A stretch of DNA of 64,000 nucleotides, taken from NCBI GenBank assembly GCA_964555675.1, contig CAZKTU010000001.1:124001-188000 (forward strand), in the 5' to 3' direction. The translations under genes were made by a program, and so were the position numbers. This document shows positions 43,724 through 52,571 of this stretch, in pieces. Within the stretch, counting starts at the first letter, position 1, and the number at the start of each line of letters is the position of its first letter. Source of the stretch: CAIWXH01 sp964555675. GTDB taxonomy: Bacteria; Chloroflexota; Chloroflexia; Chloroflexales; Chloroflexaceae. A model generated the notes under the pieces. It saw nothing but the letters and a program-made list of their open reading frames with translations. It ran no database searches and had not been told where the DNA came from.

Positions 43724-44737
43724 ATGGAAATATTAAATAAATATTCAGACAGTGAAGCTATCTATGAACTGTTAAATATAAAAAAATCTGACGAAATTAA
43801 TATAATAATTAAAGACTGTATCAAGGATAAAAATATATTTTTATTAGATACTCTTTCAAAAAATATGTTATCATCTTGTATCAAATCGGTAATACTTGAA
43901 TATAGTAATAATATGTTAAAATTATCATGTCCTAATATTTTTCAAAATAATAAAGAAATATCATTTACAGAATTTTCAATATTAAATCCTTGTTTAATTT
44001 TTGATAAGTATACAGATGTAGTTTCCTTTCCAGCTGGTATAATTATTAAACTTGTATATATTAGTGATAAATGGTATATTTCATCCGAAACACAGATAGA
44101 TGCTTCTAATTTATGTCATAAAGATATACCATTAAAAATATATTTTGAAAATATTAATTATGATATTTTAGATACACAAAAAATTTATGTATATAGCGTA
44201 AATACGGATATTCATTTAATATCTATATTTGAAAGAGTAGGAAGATATTTTAGAAGAGTTAGAACTCCTGAATTTTTAAGAATAAATATTAATTCAAATA
44301 GCGATATAATATACTATATTCTTTTAAATAAAACTAGCATTCATTATTTTAATATCAGAACTGGTATAAGTTGGTGTATATATCCTGATGACATGCATAT
44401 CGATTCAGATCAATTAAAAACGTTTAATTTTATAAATAAATGTAAAAGAGGAATTATCGATGATATTCCTAAAGATATAATTTATAATATGTATCATTTA
44501 CCATTTTATCTTTCAGAATGTTATAGAAAAAAATACATAGCTAAGCAATTTATTAAACTCCCCAAAGAAGATCATTTTATTATCAATAAGATTAATCAAA
44601 TAGTAAATAATAAATACGATAAGAATAATATATCAATATTTCATCTTATTAAAAAAGAATTATTACAAAGTAGTGATTATTATATATCTAAAATGATACA
44701 ACATATGTATGAATTTCAAGAGAAAGAAGTTCAATAA
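43724..44737 (+). CDS. Hypothetical protein, 337 aa
   Basis: Not recognised. An N-terminal helical segment (YELLNIKKSDEINIIIKDCI) is followed by a beta-rich middle (VSFPAGIIIKLVYISDKWYI) and a helical C-terminal 100 residues with YHLPFYLSECYRKKYIAKQF. No membrane segment, no clear motif. First of three plus-strand genes closely spaced without palindromes between them (31 and 32 nt gaps). Confidence 0.75.
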   Translation: MEILNKYSDSEAIYELLNIKKSDEINIIIKDCIKDKNIFLLDTLSKNMLSSCIKSVILEYSNNMLKLSCPNIFQNNKEISFTEFSILNPCLIFDKYTDVVSFPAGIIIKLVYISDKWYISSETQIDASNLCHKDIPLKIYFENINYDILDTQKIYVYSVNTDIHLISIFERVGRYFRRVRTPEFLRININSNSDIIYYILLNKTSIHYFNIRTGISWCIYPDDMHIDSDQLKTFNFINKCKRGIIDDIPKDIIYNMYHLPFYLSECYRKKYIAKQFIKLPKEDHFIINKINQIVNNKYDKNNISIFHLIKKELLQSSDYYISKMIQHMYEFQEKEVQ

Positions 44738-44768
44738 TTACTTAAAAATTACTCGAATTTTACATTAA

Positions 44769-45422
44769 ATGGATAATATATTGTATGAGTGCTGTGTATG
44801 TCTTGAAACATTAAATAATGATATATTTATAACATCATGTAATCATTCTTTTCATAAATCATGTTTGAATAAATTATTTAATAATAATTGCCCATTATGT
44901 AGGCAACCTATTTCTAATTTAGATGAAAATTTATTAAAACAAATATCTGAAAATAATGAAAAATATCAATCTTATATTGATGATCTGAATATAAGAGATT
45001 ATGTAGAGTCTATAGATGCTGATAATAGAGAACGATATTTGACACCTATAATAGAAATATGTATAGCAATAAAATGGTTATATTCAAATGGTATACCCAT
45101 ATATTTTATTCCTGAAAAACTTCTTATAGATATAACAGAATCAAATTTTATACCTCGAAAAGGAGAATTATTTAGAAGTATAGTAACAGGAGTACTTGAA
45201 ACTATGAAATCTCAAATAAATGATTCTGACGATTGCGAATCTGATGACGATTGCGAATCTGATGACGATACAAATACACTTAAAACTACAAGTTCTGGAA
45301 AACCATTAAATGTTACATCAAGGTATATTACCATTAAAAATGGAGAATCTACGCGTGTATTAAATTTCGACATGGATACGGTAATAAGAATAAGTCCAGA
45401 TTTCTTTTCTATTTTCAATTAA
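44769..45422 (+). CDS. RING-H2 finger protein, putative E3 ubiquitin ligase
   Basis: 217 residues. N-terminal C3H2C3 RING: ECCVCLETLN, TSCNHSFHKSCLNKL, then CPLCRQPI. Residues 45-150 are helical. An acidic repeat DDCESDDDCESDDD at about 154-168 is encoded by an 18-bp tandem duplication. The end (RYITIKNGESTRVLNF) looks like a short beta domain. Likely a soluble ubiquitin ligase acting on host or viral targets; the second of at least three RING proteins here. Confidence 0.85.
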   Translation: MDNILYECCVCLETLNNDIFITSCNHSFHKSCLNKLFNNNCPLCRQPISNLDENLLKQISENNEKYQSYIDDLNIRDYVESIDADNRERYLTPIIEICIAIKWLYSNGIPIYFIPEKLLIDITESNFIPRKGELFRSIVTGVLETMKSQINDSDDCESDDDCESDDDTNTLKTTSSGKPLNVTSRYITIKNGESTRVLNFDMDTVIRISPDFFSIFN

Positions 45423-45454
45423 AAATTATTTAAAATTATGTTATTCGTATTAAA

Positions 45455-46135
45455 ATGCAAGACTCCGTAGATAAAGAAAAAAAGAAAAAAACAATCAAAG
45501 AACCATCACAAGATGTTATTCAATATCAAAATACTTCTACAACATGCATATTAAAAAATATAGATGTATATAGTTTAATTCAACATGTTTATCTTGTTAT
45601 TAGATCTAATGATATAAACAATGATAAGGATAATACTATTTGTTTAAAAGAGAAAAATATTAAAGTTGTTGATAGTCTTACAGATTCACCATTACCTAAA
45701 CAGATAAGAATACCATGTTGGTGGTGCAGACATCAATTTAATTCTAGCCCTATCGGATGTCCTATCCGGTATATTAATAATTCATTAAAAAATTTAACAA
45801 AAATAGATAATGAAGAATCATATGACTATTACGAAACAGAAGGGATATTTTGCAGTTTTTCTTGTGTAAAAGCTTATATATTAGATAAGAAATCTGATAT
45901 TTTTTATAAAGATTCTCTTTCATTATTAACTAAATTATATAATGCAAGTTCTAACGAAACCAATATTAAAACTGCACATACTTGGAAAATATTAAAATCA
46001 TTAAATCAGACGGGAATTCTTGATATTAAACAATTTAGAAATAATAATAATTATCTTCAATATAAGGAAGATATTAATATGAAAAGACCTTTCATGTTTC
46101 CTATAAATGTAGTTATATCTAATAATACTAATTAA
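45455..46135 (+). CDS. Late transcription factor 2-like protein (VLTF2, A1L type)
   Basis: 226 residues. Poxvirus A1L/VLTF2-like zinc finger: IPCWWCRHQFNSSPIGCPIR and, about 30 residues on, TEGIFCSFSCVKAYILD. The CWWC...PIGCPI...G.FCSF.C.KAY pattern is characteristic of NCLDV VLTF2 homologues. N-terminus is Lys-rich and disordered. With VLTF3 and the D6/D11-like helicase it completes a poxvirus-like set of stage-specific transcription factors. Confidence 0.8.
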   Translation: MQDSVDKEKKKKTIKEPSQDVIQYQNTSTTCILKNIDVYSLIQHVYLVIRSNDINNDKDNTICLKEKNIKVVDSLTDSPLPKQIRIPCWWCRHQFNSSPIGCPIRYINNSLKNLTKIDNEESYDYYETEGIFCSFSCVKAYILDKKSDIFYKDSLSLLTKLYNASSNETNIKTAHTWKILKSLNQTGILDIKQFRNNNNYLQYKEDINMKRPFMFPINVVISNNTN

Positions 46136-46138
46136 TAC

Positions 46139-46159
46139 ATTTTACTCATTGAGTAAAAT
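46139..46159. terminator. Extended palindromic gene-end element between convergent genes
   Basis: Nine-pair stem ATTTTACTC/GAGTAAAAT with loop ATT between VLTF2 (+) and the packaging ATPase (-). Confidence 0.65.
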
Positions 46160-46965
46160 TACTTTTTCTTTTTATTCTTATCGTTAGGATTAGTATCTAA
46201 AAAGATTTGTTCTTTATAATCTTGATTGTATCTTTTTGCATTCCATTCTTTATATTCTTTGCATCCAAATTTCCAATCACCTAATTTCTTTGTTTGATAA
46301 AATGTGAAAGTATCTTCTATCTCATTCGATTTAGAATTCATTTTAATAACTAAGAAACAGTAATTACCAGTAAATGTATTCATTAAGTCATTAAATTCAT
46401 CAAAAGTCGTCGGCCCTCCAAATAATTCATGTAGCTTTTTTCTTGATTTAGGATTCGGAAATTTTCCAATTGCAACATAACCAGCGCTTTCTCTTATCTC
46501 TGGAGGAAAATCGATTGCATACTGACTTCCAACTAATAACAATTGATTCCAATGTCTGCTTCCTAATTTAAACATACCCTTCAATAATTTTTCTCTGAAA
46601 ATTTTCCTATCATCTGTTGCATCATCTATAATACAAATACATCTATTTCCGATATAATCTTCACCAAAATTTTCATCATTTTCCATTTTACAAGAACGCT
46701 GCCTTTCAACATACCCTCTTGCTTCATCAAGATCCCAATAATTACTTACAAATAAAGGTTGAAAAACGTTTTTCATATGTTTATATCCATCTTCTTCTGC
46801 TATAAAAACTCTTGCGATAGGATATAAATGTTTTCTAAAATATGACATATTTTCAATAAATGATGTTTTACCACTTCCAGGTTGTCCTAAAATAAGCATA
46901 GAACAACTTAATGGAAGATCCTCTGGTCGAAATTCTTGTATATGAACTTGTCTAAGTTCACTCAT
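46159..46965 (-). CDS. A32-like genome packaging ATPase
   Basis: 268 residues, typical for the FtsK/HerA-type viral packaging ATPase. Walker A GQPGSGKTS at residues 27-35, Walker B CICIIDDATDD at about 109-118, then the arginine/sensor segment LLLVGSQYAIDFPPEIRESA. C-terminus Lys-rich (NPNDKNKKKK). Pumps DNA into preformed capsids. It is 7 nt from the small upstream gene, which is probably on the same transcript. Confidence 0.95.
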   Translation of the reverse strand: MSELRQVHIQEFRPEDLPLSCSMLILGQPGSGKTSFIENMSYFRKHLYPIARVFIAEEDGYKHMKNVFQPLFVSNYWDLDEARGYVERQRSCKMENDENFGEDYIGNRCICIIDDATDDRKIFREKLLKGMFKLGSRHWNQLLLVGSQYAIDFPPEIRESAGYVAIGKFPNPKSRKKLHELFGGPTTFDEFNDLMNTFTGNYCFLVIKMNSKSNEIEDTFTFYQTKKLGDWKFGCKEYKEWNAKRYNQDYKEQIFLDTNPNDKNKKKK

Positions 46966-46972
46966 CTTTTAT

Positions 46973-47212
46973 TTAATATTGGTTATACTCTTTAAGTCTT
47001 TTTTTAATATATGCATCTATTGTTACATTTTTTAATATATGAGAAATACCCCAATTTTCTCTAATTTCTACATATTCACATATAAATTTATATTTTAATT
47101 CGTCGATATAATTTTGCTTTTTGATTTTATCTAGTAATGGATAATCTTCTTCTGTAGAATGTATTATTGTAATACAATCGTTAATATTTTCATAGTGTTC
47201 TGTATCAGACAT
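46973..47212 (-). CDS. Small acidic hypothetical protein, 79 aa
   Basis: Soluble and probably helical (KKQNYIDELKYKFICEYVEI). No motif. Ends 7 nt before the packaging ATPase start with no palindrome between them, so the two genes form a likely unit. Confidence 0.65.
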   Translation of the reverse strand: MSDTEHYENINDCITIIHSTEEDYPLLDKIKKQNYIDELKYKFICEYVEIRENWGISHILKNVTIDAYIKKRLKEYNQY

Positions 47213-47215
47213 ATC

Positions 47216-47249
47216 TTAATATATAATTTATTTTAATATATAATTTATT
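47216..47249. repeat. 17-bp direct repeat in a divergent promoter region
   Basis: TTAATATATAATTTATT twice in tandem between the minus-strand small gene and the plus-strand Thg1-like gene. Could be duplicated TATA-like promoter sequence or slippage. Confidence 0.6.
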
Positions 47250-47288
47250 TTAAATATATTTACTAACGTAAATAAATTTAATTTATTA

Positions 47289-47999
47289 ATGACTGATATA
47301 ATACGTCTACAAAATTCTTTAAATGATTCTAATATTCAACTATCAAGATATATAGATAAATCAAATTATTTTATACTATGTGCAACGTTTGCAACAAATG
47401 CAGAAAATGATATTGAATATATAAAATCTCTTTCTAAAAATATACTTGAAGGAAAATATATCGATACTTTAGATGTTCTTAATACTCAGCCACCTTTATC
47501 AATATATTCATACACAAATGGAATAATAATGTTATTTTCAAATATGCCAAACTCGTCTCATTTTTATAATGGATCGCATCAACATATAATATCATATTTT
47601 TCATCTAGGATGTCTTTATTATTTAATAAAATCGTAAATTGTACCATATTGGAATTTTCTACAAGAACAAAATTATTAATATTTTTTCATACTCTTATAT
47701 TTCAACATCAAATAGATTTTTTAATACAAGCATTAAAACAACAACTAAATGATAAAGGGAAGCTAATTAAAAATAATATGCCTATAATAGACCATTTCTT
47801 GTTAGATAAGTTAATACTCGATGACGCTATAGAGTATTATGGAAGAGAAAATTGGGAATCTCTTCATAAGCATATTAAGTTTGGAGTATTTATCAAACTT
47901 AAAAAACAACCATCAAAGACTCATCAATTTCAAATAATATCTGAATTTTTTGATATGAATAAAAATTATGAAAAATACGAAACTTTCTTTTTCGAATAG
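47289..47999 (+). CDS. Divergent tRNAHis guanylyltransferase (Thg1)-like protein, probably inactive
   Basis: 236 residues. By eye the order of conserved blocks follows Thg1: SRYIDKSNYF (for RxDGRxF), YTNGIIMLFS (for Q-SDE-sFLF), GSHQHIISYFSSRMSLLFNK (for R.-KI.S..AS..s..FN), ILEFSTRTKLL (for FDARVF), and GRENWESLHKHIKFGVFIKL near the end. The first metal Asp is present, but the SDE pair is replaced by TNG, so 3'-5' nucleotide addition would probably be lost. The assignment rests on weak motif similarity. Confidence 0.4.
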   Translation: MTDIIRLQNSLNDSNIQLSRYIDKSNYFILCATFATNAENDIEYIKSLSKNILEGKYIDTLDVLNTQPPLSIYSYTNGIIMLFSNMPNSSHFYNGSHQHIISYFSSRMSLLFNKIVNCTILEFSTRTKLLIFFHTLIFQHQIDFLIQALKQQLNDKGKLIKNNMPIIDHFLLDKLILDDAIEYYGRENWESLHKHIKFGVFIKLKKQPSKTHQFQIISEFFDMNKNYEKYETFFFE

Positions 48000-48000
48000 T

Positions 48001-48017
48001 ATTACTCGATGAGTAAT
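48001..48017. terminator. Palindromic gene-end element between convergent genes
   Basis: ATTACTC-GAT-GAGTAAT occupies the entire 17-nt space between the Thg1-like stop and the RING gene stop. Confidence 0.65.
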
Positions 48018-48961
48018 TATTTAAATAGATGTTTGATAATATATTCTTTTTGATTTTGAGATAACATATCAAATGTTATAGCACCTTCAATATAAGCCCT
48101 TGTTATTTCTTCAATATTTCCAAGATCATTCATTGTATCTATATTATTATCATCATCTGAATTAATTTGAAGATTATCTAGATTATTTTCAAGATTTTCT
48201 ATATTATTAACTTCACATGGAATATAATATTTTTGATCAATTAACCGAATTATACAATCATAAAGGTTTTTTTCTGTAATAATATTATTCTTTTTCATGA
48301 TAAAATGGTATCCAAAATCAGGATTTTGGATAGTATCATCATCTGTTATACAAGAAAATGCAGTTGTTAAATCTGTCATTATTTTTATTTCATCTTGTGT
48401 ATACTTGATAGTATTTATTATTACATTATTTGGTTCTTGTCCTCTGCAACGAATTATATATTTTGTTATAGATTCCATTATATTATTTGTATTGCAAAAT
48501 AATATATTATTTATTGTTATATGGATAAATCTTAGAAATGAAATGCTATTAATTATCTCTTCGTATGTATAATTATCACGTACTATATCATCATGTGTTG
48601 TTATTTCATTTATATGTATAACTATATAATTATTTAATAAACTAACAATAATATTATTAAGCTTGGAATGTCTTGTAGATTTGTTATAAATATTAATTGT
48701 TTCTTTTATTAATTTATTATTATTTGTTTCATTATATATTTCATCATATAACTTTTCATATTTATTTTTAAGATATAAAATATATTCTGTATCGATTTTA
48801 TCAGATTTGCTATAATGACCCCTACATAAAGGACAATTTTTTAATTGATCATATTCATTTTTACACATTCTATGACCGCATTTAAGCTTTATAGGATCGA
48901 TAAATAATGATTGACATACAACACATCTATCATCATCGCAAATACTACTTTCATTATTCAT
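48017..48961 (-). CDS. RING finger protein, 314 aa
   Basis: N-terminal RING: CDDDRCVVCQSLFIDP, KLKCGHRMCKNEYDQL, then NCPLCRGH (C3HC4-like with one irregular spacing). The remaining 260 residues are Asn/Ile-rich and mostly helical with no second domain recognised; an acidic patch (NSDDDNNIDTMNDLGNIEE) lies near the end. Likely ubiquitin ligase. Confidence 0.8.
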   Translation of the reverse strand: MNNESSICDDDRCVVCQSLFIDPIKLKCGHRMCKNEYDQLKNCPLCRGHYSKSDKIDTEYILYLKNKYEKLYDEIYNETNNNKLIKETINIYNKSTRHSKLNNIIVSLLNNYIVIHINEITTHDDIVRDNYTYEEIINSISFLRFIHITINNILFCNTNNIMESITKYIIRCRGQEPNNVIINTIKYTQDEIKIMTDLTTAFSCITDDDTIQNPDFGYHFIMKKNNIITEKNLYDCIIRLIDQKYYIPCEVNNIENLENNLDNLQINSDDDNNIDTMNDLGNIEEITRAYIEGAITFDMLSQNQKEYIIKHLFK

Positions 48962-48969
48962 TAAGAATG

Positions 48970-48986
48970 TTTATTCATTGAATAAA
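48970..48986 (-). terminator. Palindromic gene-end element, TTATTC variant
   Basis: TTTATTC-ATT-GAATAAA; on the minus strand it encodes the final residues (LFNE and stop) of the small gene ending at 48971. Confidence 0.5.
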
Positions 48987-49132
48987 ATAAATCTTTTTTC
49001 ATTTTTACATCTTGCAAATGACGAATTAGTAAAAGATTTCATATATTGCCACGAAAGATTTTTTATATTGTCAACATGTTGATAATCTTCTAATTTTTTT
49101 AATGACATCTTCAATATTATATTGAATAACAT
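48971..49132 (-). CDS. Small hypothetical protein, about 53 aa
   Basis: The frame is open further upstream, but only a TTG inside a palindrome could start there; the first ATG is at 49132 (MLFNIILKMSLKKLEDY) and another is at 49108. Product contains WQYMKSFTNSSFARCKNEKR and ends in the palindrome. An early-type promoter element lies about 88 nt upstream. No family recognised; start and coding status are both uncertain. Confidence 0.4.
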   Translation of the reverse strand: MLFNIILKMSLKKLEDYQHVDNIKNLSWQYMKSFTNSSFARCKNEKRFILFNE

Positions 49133-49210
49133 AAAATCCAGATCTGTCTGGATAATAGTATGAACTTGTATTGTGTTTAAACATTTGAATTTAGATATTT
49201 TTAAAACAAA

Positions 49211-49225
49211 TATTTTTTCATTTTT
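49211..49225 (-). promoter_or_regulatory. Early-promoter-like A-rich element fused to gene-end palindrome
   Basis: Reads AAAAATGAAAAAATA on the minus strand and overlaps the arm of the palindrome at 49222-49240. Confidence 0.45.
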
Positions 49226-49240
49226 ACTCAATGAGTAAAA
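49222..49240 (-). terminator. Palindromic gene-end element
   Basis: TTTTACTC-AAT-GAGTAAAA, 5 nt 3' of the stop of the 241-aa virion-type protein. Confidence 0.65.
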
Positions 49241-49245
49241 TATAT

Positions 49246-49971
49246 TTAATCAGAATAACGAGGATTAAATATATTATTACAATTATGTCTGAATCTTCTA
49301 TTAAGTTTCTTTTTATATTCTTCTATCATATTATGTCTAAATGCTAAATCGTTTCTTAGAAATGCACTATTTGCATAATCCCGAACTCTCATTTTTGAAG
49401 ATCTATTATTTAATACAACATGTTCATCTGTTGGCATCATATTTGTTCTTGAAAGGACTTGACCATATGGATAAGCTACAGGAGGAGTCTGGTCGTAGAT
49501 CTGAGCACCTATCTGTTCACTGGGATATCCAGTTGATAATAATTCTACTTGAGGTGTTATATAATTTTTTTGTTGATCGAAAACGTGAGGATTTAACTGC
49601 CATTCTTCTGCATACGTTGGTACTACTCTAGTCTCCGCACTTAATACATTACCAGTACCATACGTAGGTGTAACAGAGAAATTTTCAATCTTCGCACCAC
49701 TATATTTAATCATACATATACCTAGTAAAGATGCAAGAATAAAATATAGCCACCAATCTACTTTCATAAAATATAATACTGCACCAACTACTATACATAA
49801 TCTTGTTACCGCATTTAATTTTGCAGATTTATTCATATTATATGTTGGTACAAATCTAAAATGATTAAATAATACAGATAAATCTTCTAGCCAAAATCTT
49901 TCATGGATTTTATGATGATGATCGTATTCTTCATATGGAAGACCGGTATTCACATTATTATAAATTACCAT
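49246..49971 (-). CDS. Conserved NCLDV virion-type membrane protein, 241 aa
   Basis: N-terminal pattern FWLEDLSVLFNHFRFVPTYN followed by MNKSAKLNAVTRLCI and two membrane segments (about residues 58-72 and 75-90); then a long polar domain rich in Pro, Tyr and Gln (VVPTYAEEWQLNPHVF). From memory this layout fits a widespread NCLDV family (DUF5762-like) thought to be virion membrane or minor capsid proteins. GC-richer codons than its neighbours support late expression. Confidence 0.8.
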   Translation of the reverse strand: MVIYNNVNTGLPYEEYDHHHKIHERFWLEDLSVLFNHFRFVPTYNMNKSAKLNAVTRLCIVVGAVLYFMKVDWWLYFILASLLGICMIKYSGAKIENFSVTPTYGTGNVLSAETRVVPTYAEEWQLNPHVFDQQKNYITPQVELLSTGYPSEQIGAQIYDQTPPVAYPYGQVLSRTNMMPTDEHVVLNNRSSKMRVRDYANSAFLRNDLAFRHNMIEEYKKKLNRRFRHNCNNIFNPRYSD

Positions 49972-49988
49972 TTATTCTATTTGAATAA
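49972..49988 (-). terminator. Weak palindromic element, TTATTC variant with 5-nt loop
   Basis: TTATTC-TATTT-GAATAA 3' of the kinase-like gene ending at 50005. The longer loop makes this the least certain of the series. Confidence 0.35.
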
Positions 49989-50004
49989 AAATAATTTAAA
50001 ATAT

Positions 50005-51318
50005 TTAATTTAATGTTTCATCAAAAATAATATAAGGATTTTTACACACTTCTAGTATATTATTATCTAGTAATGTTTCATCTGATACCTTAAATTTTTT
50101 AATAAATATAGTATCATTTTCAAATATATAATTAATAAAATTATTAACAGTTTTATCTTTTAACTCGGGTACTGTTGACGGAATGAATGTTCTAGAAAAT
50201 ATATTTCTTAACATATTTGATTGCCCAAAAAACCATATATCAAATAGTTCATATATATTATTATAATTATCTGATAATACTAATGGATTACCTATTGTAG
50301 ACATTAATAAAAATAAATCATAATATGGGCTAAATTCGTTAGAAGGTCCTATTTTATTAGTAGTATATTTTACAGGGTGAAAAAATTCACCCTTATATAT
50401 TCCTTCCCTTCCTATCTTATATTCATCAAGCCATATAAACGATACCGCCCAATCTGTTATTTTGGGAATATATTTCAATTTAGAAGTTTCAAATTTAACT
50501 CTTCTATTATTACCAAAATTTATTATTATATATTTATAATCTGTTACTTTAGCATATTTTATTTCAGAGTTAGTTAAATCTGAATTACACCTAATAGGTA
50601 ACGTAGCATTCTCAATTTTTTGAAGTAGAATATTTTCAGATTTAATATCATTATGATTCATTTTAATTAAACTCATTAATAACAATGAATGTAATATACA
50701 CATAATACAAAATAATATATTATATTCTTTAAAAAGAATATCGTCTTTTGAATTTTCAAAAAAATCCATATCCGTTCTTGGAAAGAAATATTTTAAGTCT
50801 CTTTTTTTAGGAGAAGAATAATTATATAATATATTTATATCTCCTTCAAATTTAGGTATGATATTTAAAATTTTGCTTTCACAATTTGCAATACTATATG
50901 TACAGAAAAAATTAATAGACATTCCATTAATATAAAATGTAGACATAATATTCGACATTACATATTCTGTTAATAATGAATGATATATAAGAGCTATTTT
51001 TTCCTCGTCGTCGCTATATTCAAGGGAATTATTGACATTCTTTGAATTTTTAAATTTAACAGAAAAAAAAATATTTATATTTTTTTCATCATTTTCCGTA
51101 CTTTGTTTAATAACATATTCAAATTCATTAGAATCTTTAAGTTTTAATTTATATATTTGACCACTTCCTCCTTTTCCTATAGGTCTTGAAGCTATAGTAT
51201 TTATAATCGAAGAACAGTATTCTCCATTCTTCTCAAACATAGAATTTAATTTTGATTTATATTCAACTAACCAATCATATGCATCGATTATTGTTAAATT
51301 TAAACAAGAAAACTCCAT
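50005..51318 (-). CDS. Protein kinase-like protein, 437 aa
   Basis: Glycine-rich loop RPIGKGGSGQIYKLKLKD (about residues 50-67), the VAIK-like Lys in YVIKQSTE, catalytic loop MNHNDIKSENILLQ (HxDxKxxN, about residue 221), and KITDWAVSFIW, where DWA replaces DFG. A large insertion follows the ATP-binding lobe. Similar in style to the 27986-29173 protein but with the N-lobe better preserved. Likely Ser/Thr kinase of the NCLDV-specific type. Confidence 0.75.
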   Translation of the reverse strand: MEFSCLNLTIIDAYDWLVEYKSKLNSMFEKNGEYCSSIINTIASRPIGKGGSGQIYKLKLKDSNEFEYVIKQSTENDEKNINIFFSVKFKNSKNVNNSLEYSDDEEKIALIYHSLLTEYVMSNIMSTFYINGMSINFFCTYSIANCESKILNIIPKFEGDINILYNYSSPKKRDLKYFFPRTDMDFFENSKDDILFKEYNILFCIMCILHSLLLMSLIKMNHNDIKSENILLQKIENATLPIRCNSDLTNSEIKYAKVTDYKYIIINFGNNRRVKFETSKLKYIPKITDWAVSFIWLDEYKIGREGIYKGEFFHPVKYTTNKIGPSNEFSPYYDLFLLMSTIGNPLVLSDNYNNIYELFDIWFFGQSNMLRNIFSRTFIPSTVPELKDKTVNNFINYIFENDTIFIKKFKVSDETLLDNNILEVCKNPYIIFDETLN

Positions 51319-51376
51319 TATTTACTAATATGAAATTGATATTTATTAATTAAATTAAAATTATTTTAATTAATAA

Positions 51377-51793
51377 ATGAGTTATGTTACGACAATATAT
51401 CCTGGATATTCATCTACTGTAAGAGATACTTATCTTTCTGAAAAAAATATGATTTTTTTAAAAGATAAGATTCGCAGAGAATTATCTATAGATTTTAAAC
51501 AACAAGTTATAATAGAAGATCAATTATTATCTCAAGTAATGCATCAAATACTTTCAGAAAGATTAGAACCTGTACCGTTAATGAATAGAAGGGTTATTAT
51601 GACATTAGTTAATATGGTAAAAACCGACCAGATAGAAGTTAATAAACATTTAAAATGGGAAGAAGGATATACTTATTCACAATTACTTTATGACCCTGTA
51701 AGTAAAAAAGGTATTGATACTACTGCTATTAAATTATCAAATAGATTAGGAAAATCAAGAATAAGAAGTTCTAATACTTATTATTTTACATAA
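51377..51793 (+). CDS. Hypothetical protein, 138 aa
   Basis: Soluble and helical (YLSEKNMIFLKDKIRREL, then DQLLSQVMHQILSERLEPV), with ordered motifs VPLMNRRVIMTLVNMV and SNRLGKSRIRSS. The regular, compact composition is like small conserved NCLDV virion components, but I do not recognise the family with certainty. Divergent from the kinase gene over 58 nt. Confidence 0.75.
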   Translation: MSYVTTIYPGYSSTVRDTYLSEKNMIFLKDKIRRELSIDFKQQVIIEDQLLSQVMHQILSERLEPVPLMNRRVIMTLVNMVKTDQIEVNKHLKWEEGYTYSQLLYDPVSKKGIDTTAIKLSNRLGKSRIRSSNTYYFT

Positions 51794-51809
51794 AAATATT
51801 GTATATTCT

Positions 51810-51824
51810 TTACTCATTGAGTAA
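51810..51824. terminator. Palindromic gene-end element between convergent genes
   Basis: TTACTC-ATT-GAGTAA between the 138-aa gene (+) and the 121-aa gene (-). Confidence 0.6.
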
Positions 51825-51833
51825 TAATATTAT

Positions 51834-52199
51834 TTATTTTTTAATAAGCAAAGATATAGCAGGGTATGTCAGTGGCATAAAAGTTTCATACTTATTAAGA
51901 TAGAATATAGCTTTAAACTTTCTTTCTGAAGTAAAATATTTCAACGAGATAAAACAATATTTACCAATGTTATTATCTATGTTATTATCTATATCTTGAA
52001 GAATATGATAAATTCTATTATCTTTTTGAAAATATTTTAAAATATGAGAATATTTTAATTTCAGTTTTTCAAATAATTCTTCATTAAATTGTTCTTCTAT
52101 ACAATCATAATCTATACAAATATAATTGCATATAGAATTTATTTTATTATTTTCACATTCTTCAATTCTATTATTCGTCGTATTTTCATTTCGAATCAT
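51834..52199 (-). CDS. Hypothetical protein, 121 aa
   Basis: Not recognised. Acidic and Asn-rich N-terminus with three cysteines (IEECENN, SICNYICIDYDCIEE), then a basic, beta-rich end (YCFISLKYFTSERKFKAIFY). An A-rich ATGAAAATTAAAAAA stretch lies about 50 nt upstream on the minus strand, a weak match to the early element. Confidence 0.65.
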   Translation of the reverse strand: MIRNENTTNNRIEECENNKINSICNYICIDYDCIEEQFNEELFEKLKLKYSHILKYFQKDNRIYHILQDIDNNIDNNIGKYCFISLKYFTSERKFKAIFYLNKYETFMPLTYPAISLLIKK

Positions 52200-52262
52200 T
52201 TCAAAAAAAATTTGTTTAATCTTAAAAAGGAATTTTTTTTAATTTTCATAAATTAAAAATAA

Positions 52263-52562
52263 ATGAATGTTTCTATATCAAATTCATCTCAAACTTTCCA
52301 ATTAAATTGGAAAGAAGCATCAATAATCGATAATTTAATTATGAACAAAGAGTATACTATATTTTTACTTGAATATCAAACATCGATAATAAAATATTTA
52401 ATTAAAAGGAAATTTAGAAAAGTTACCATTTTGAAAATTAATGAAAATGATAATGATACTTATACAAAAAGCATAACATATCCATTTGAATATATAACCG
52501 TAAATACGAAAGCAGAAGCAGAAGCAATTTTAAATAATTGTGATATTAAAATTAAATTTTAA
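52263..52562 (+). CDS. Hypothetical protein, 99 aa
   Basis: Not recognised. Small soluble alpha/beta protein (IIKYLIKRKFRKVTILKI, then YITVNTKAEAEAILNNCDI). Its stop is 9 nt before the kinase start and no palindrome separates them, so it is probably co-transcribed with the kinase. Confidence 0.7.
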   Translation: MNVSISNSSQTFQLNWKEASIIDNLIMNKEYTIFLLEYQTSIIKYLIKRKFRKVTILKINENDNDTYTKSITYPFEYITVNTKAEAEAILNNCDIKIKF

Positions 52563-52571
52563 AGATAATAA

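Noticed and set aside
44738..44768. Gene-end palindrome after the 337-aa gene
   Set aside because: ACTTAAAAATTACTCG contains one arm only; no complementary arm follows.
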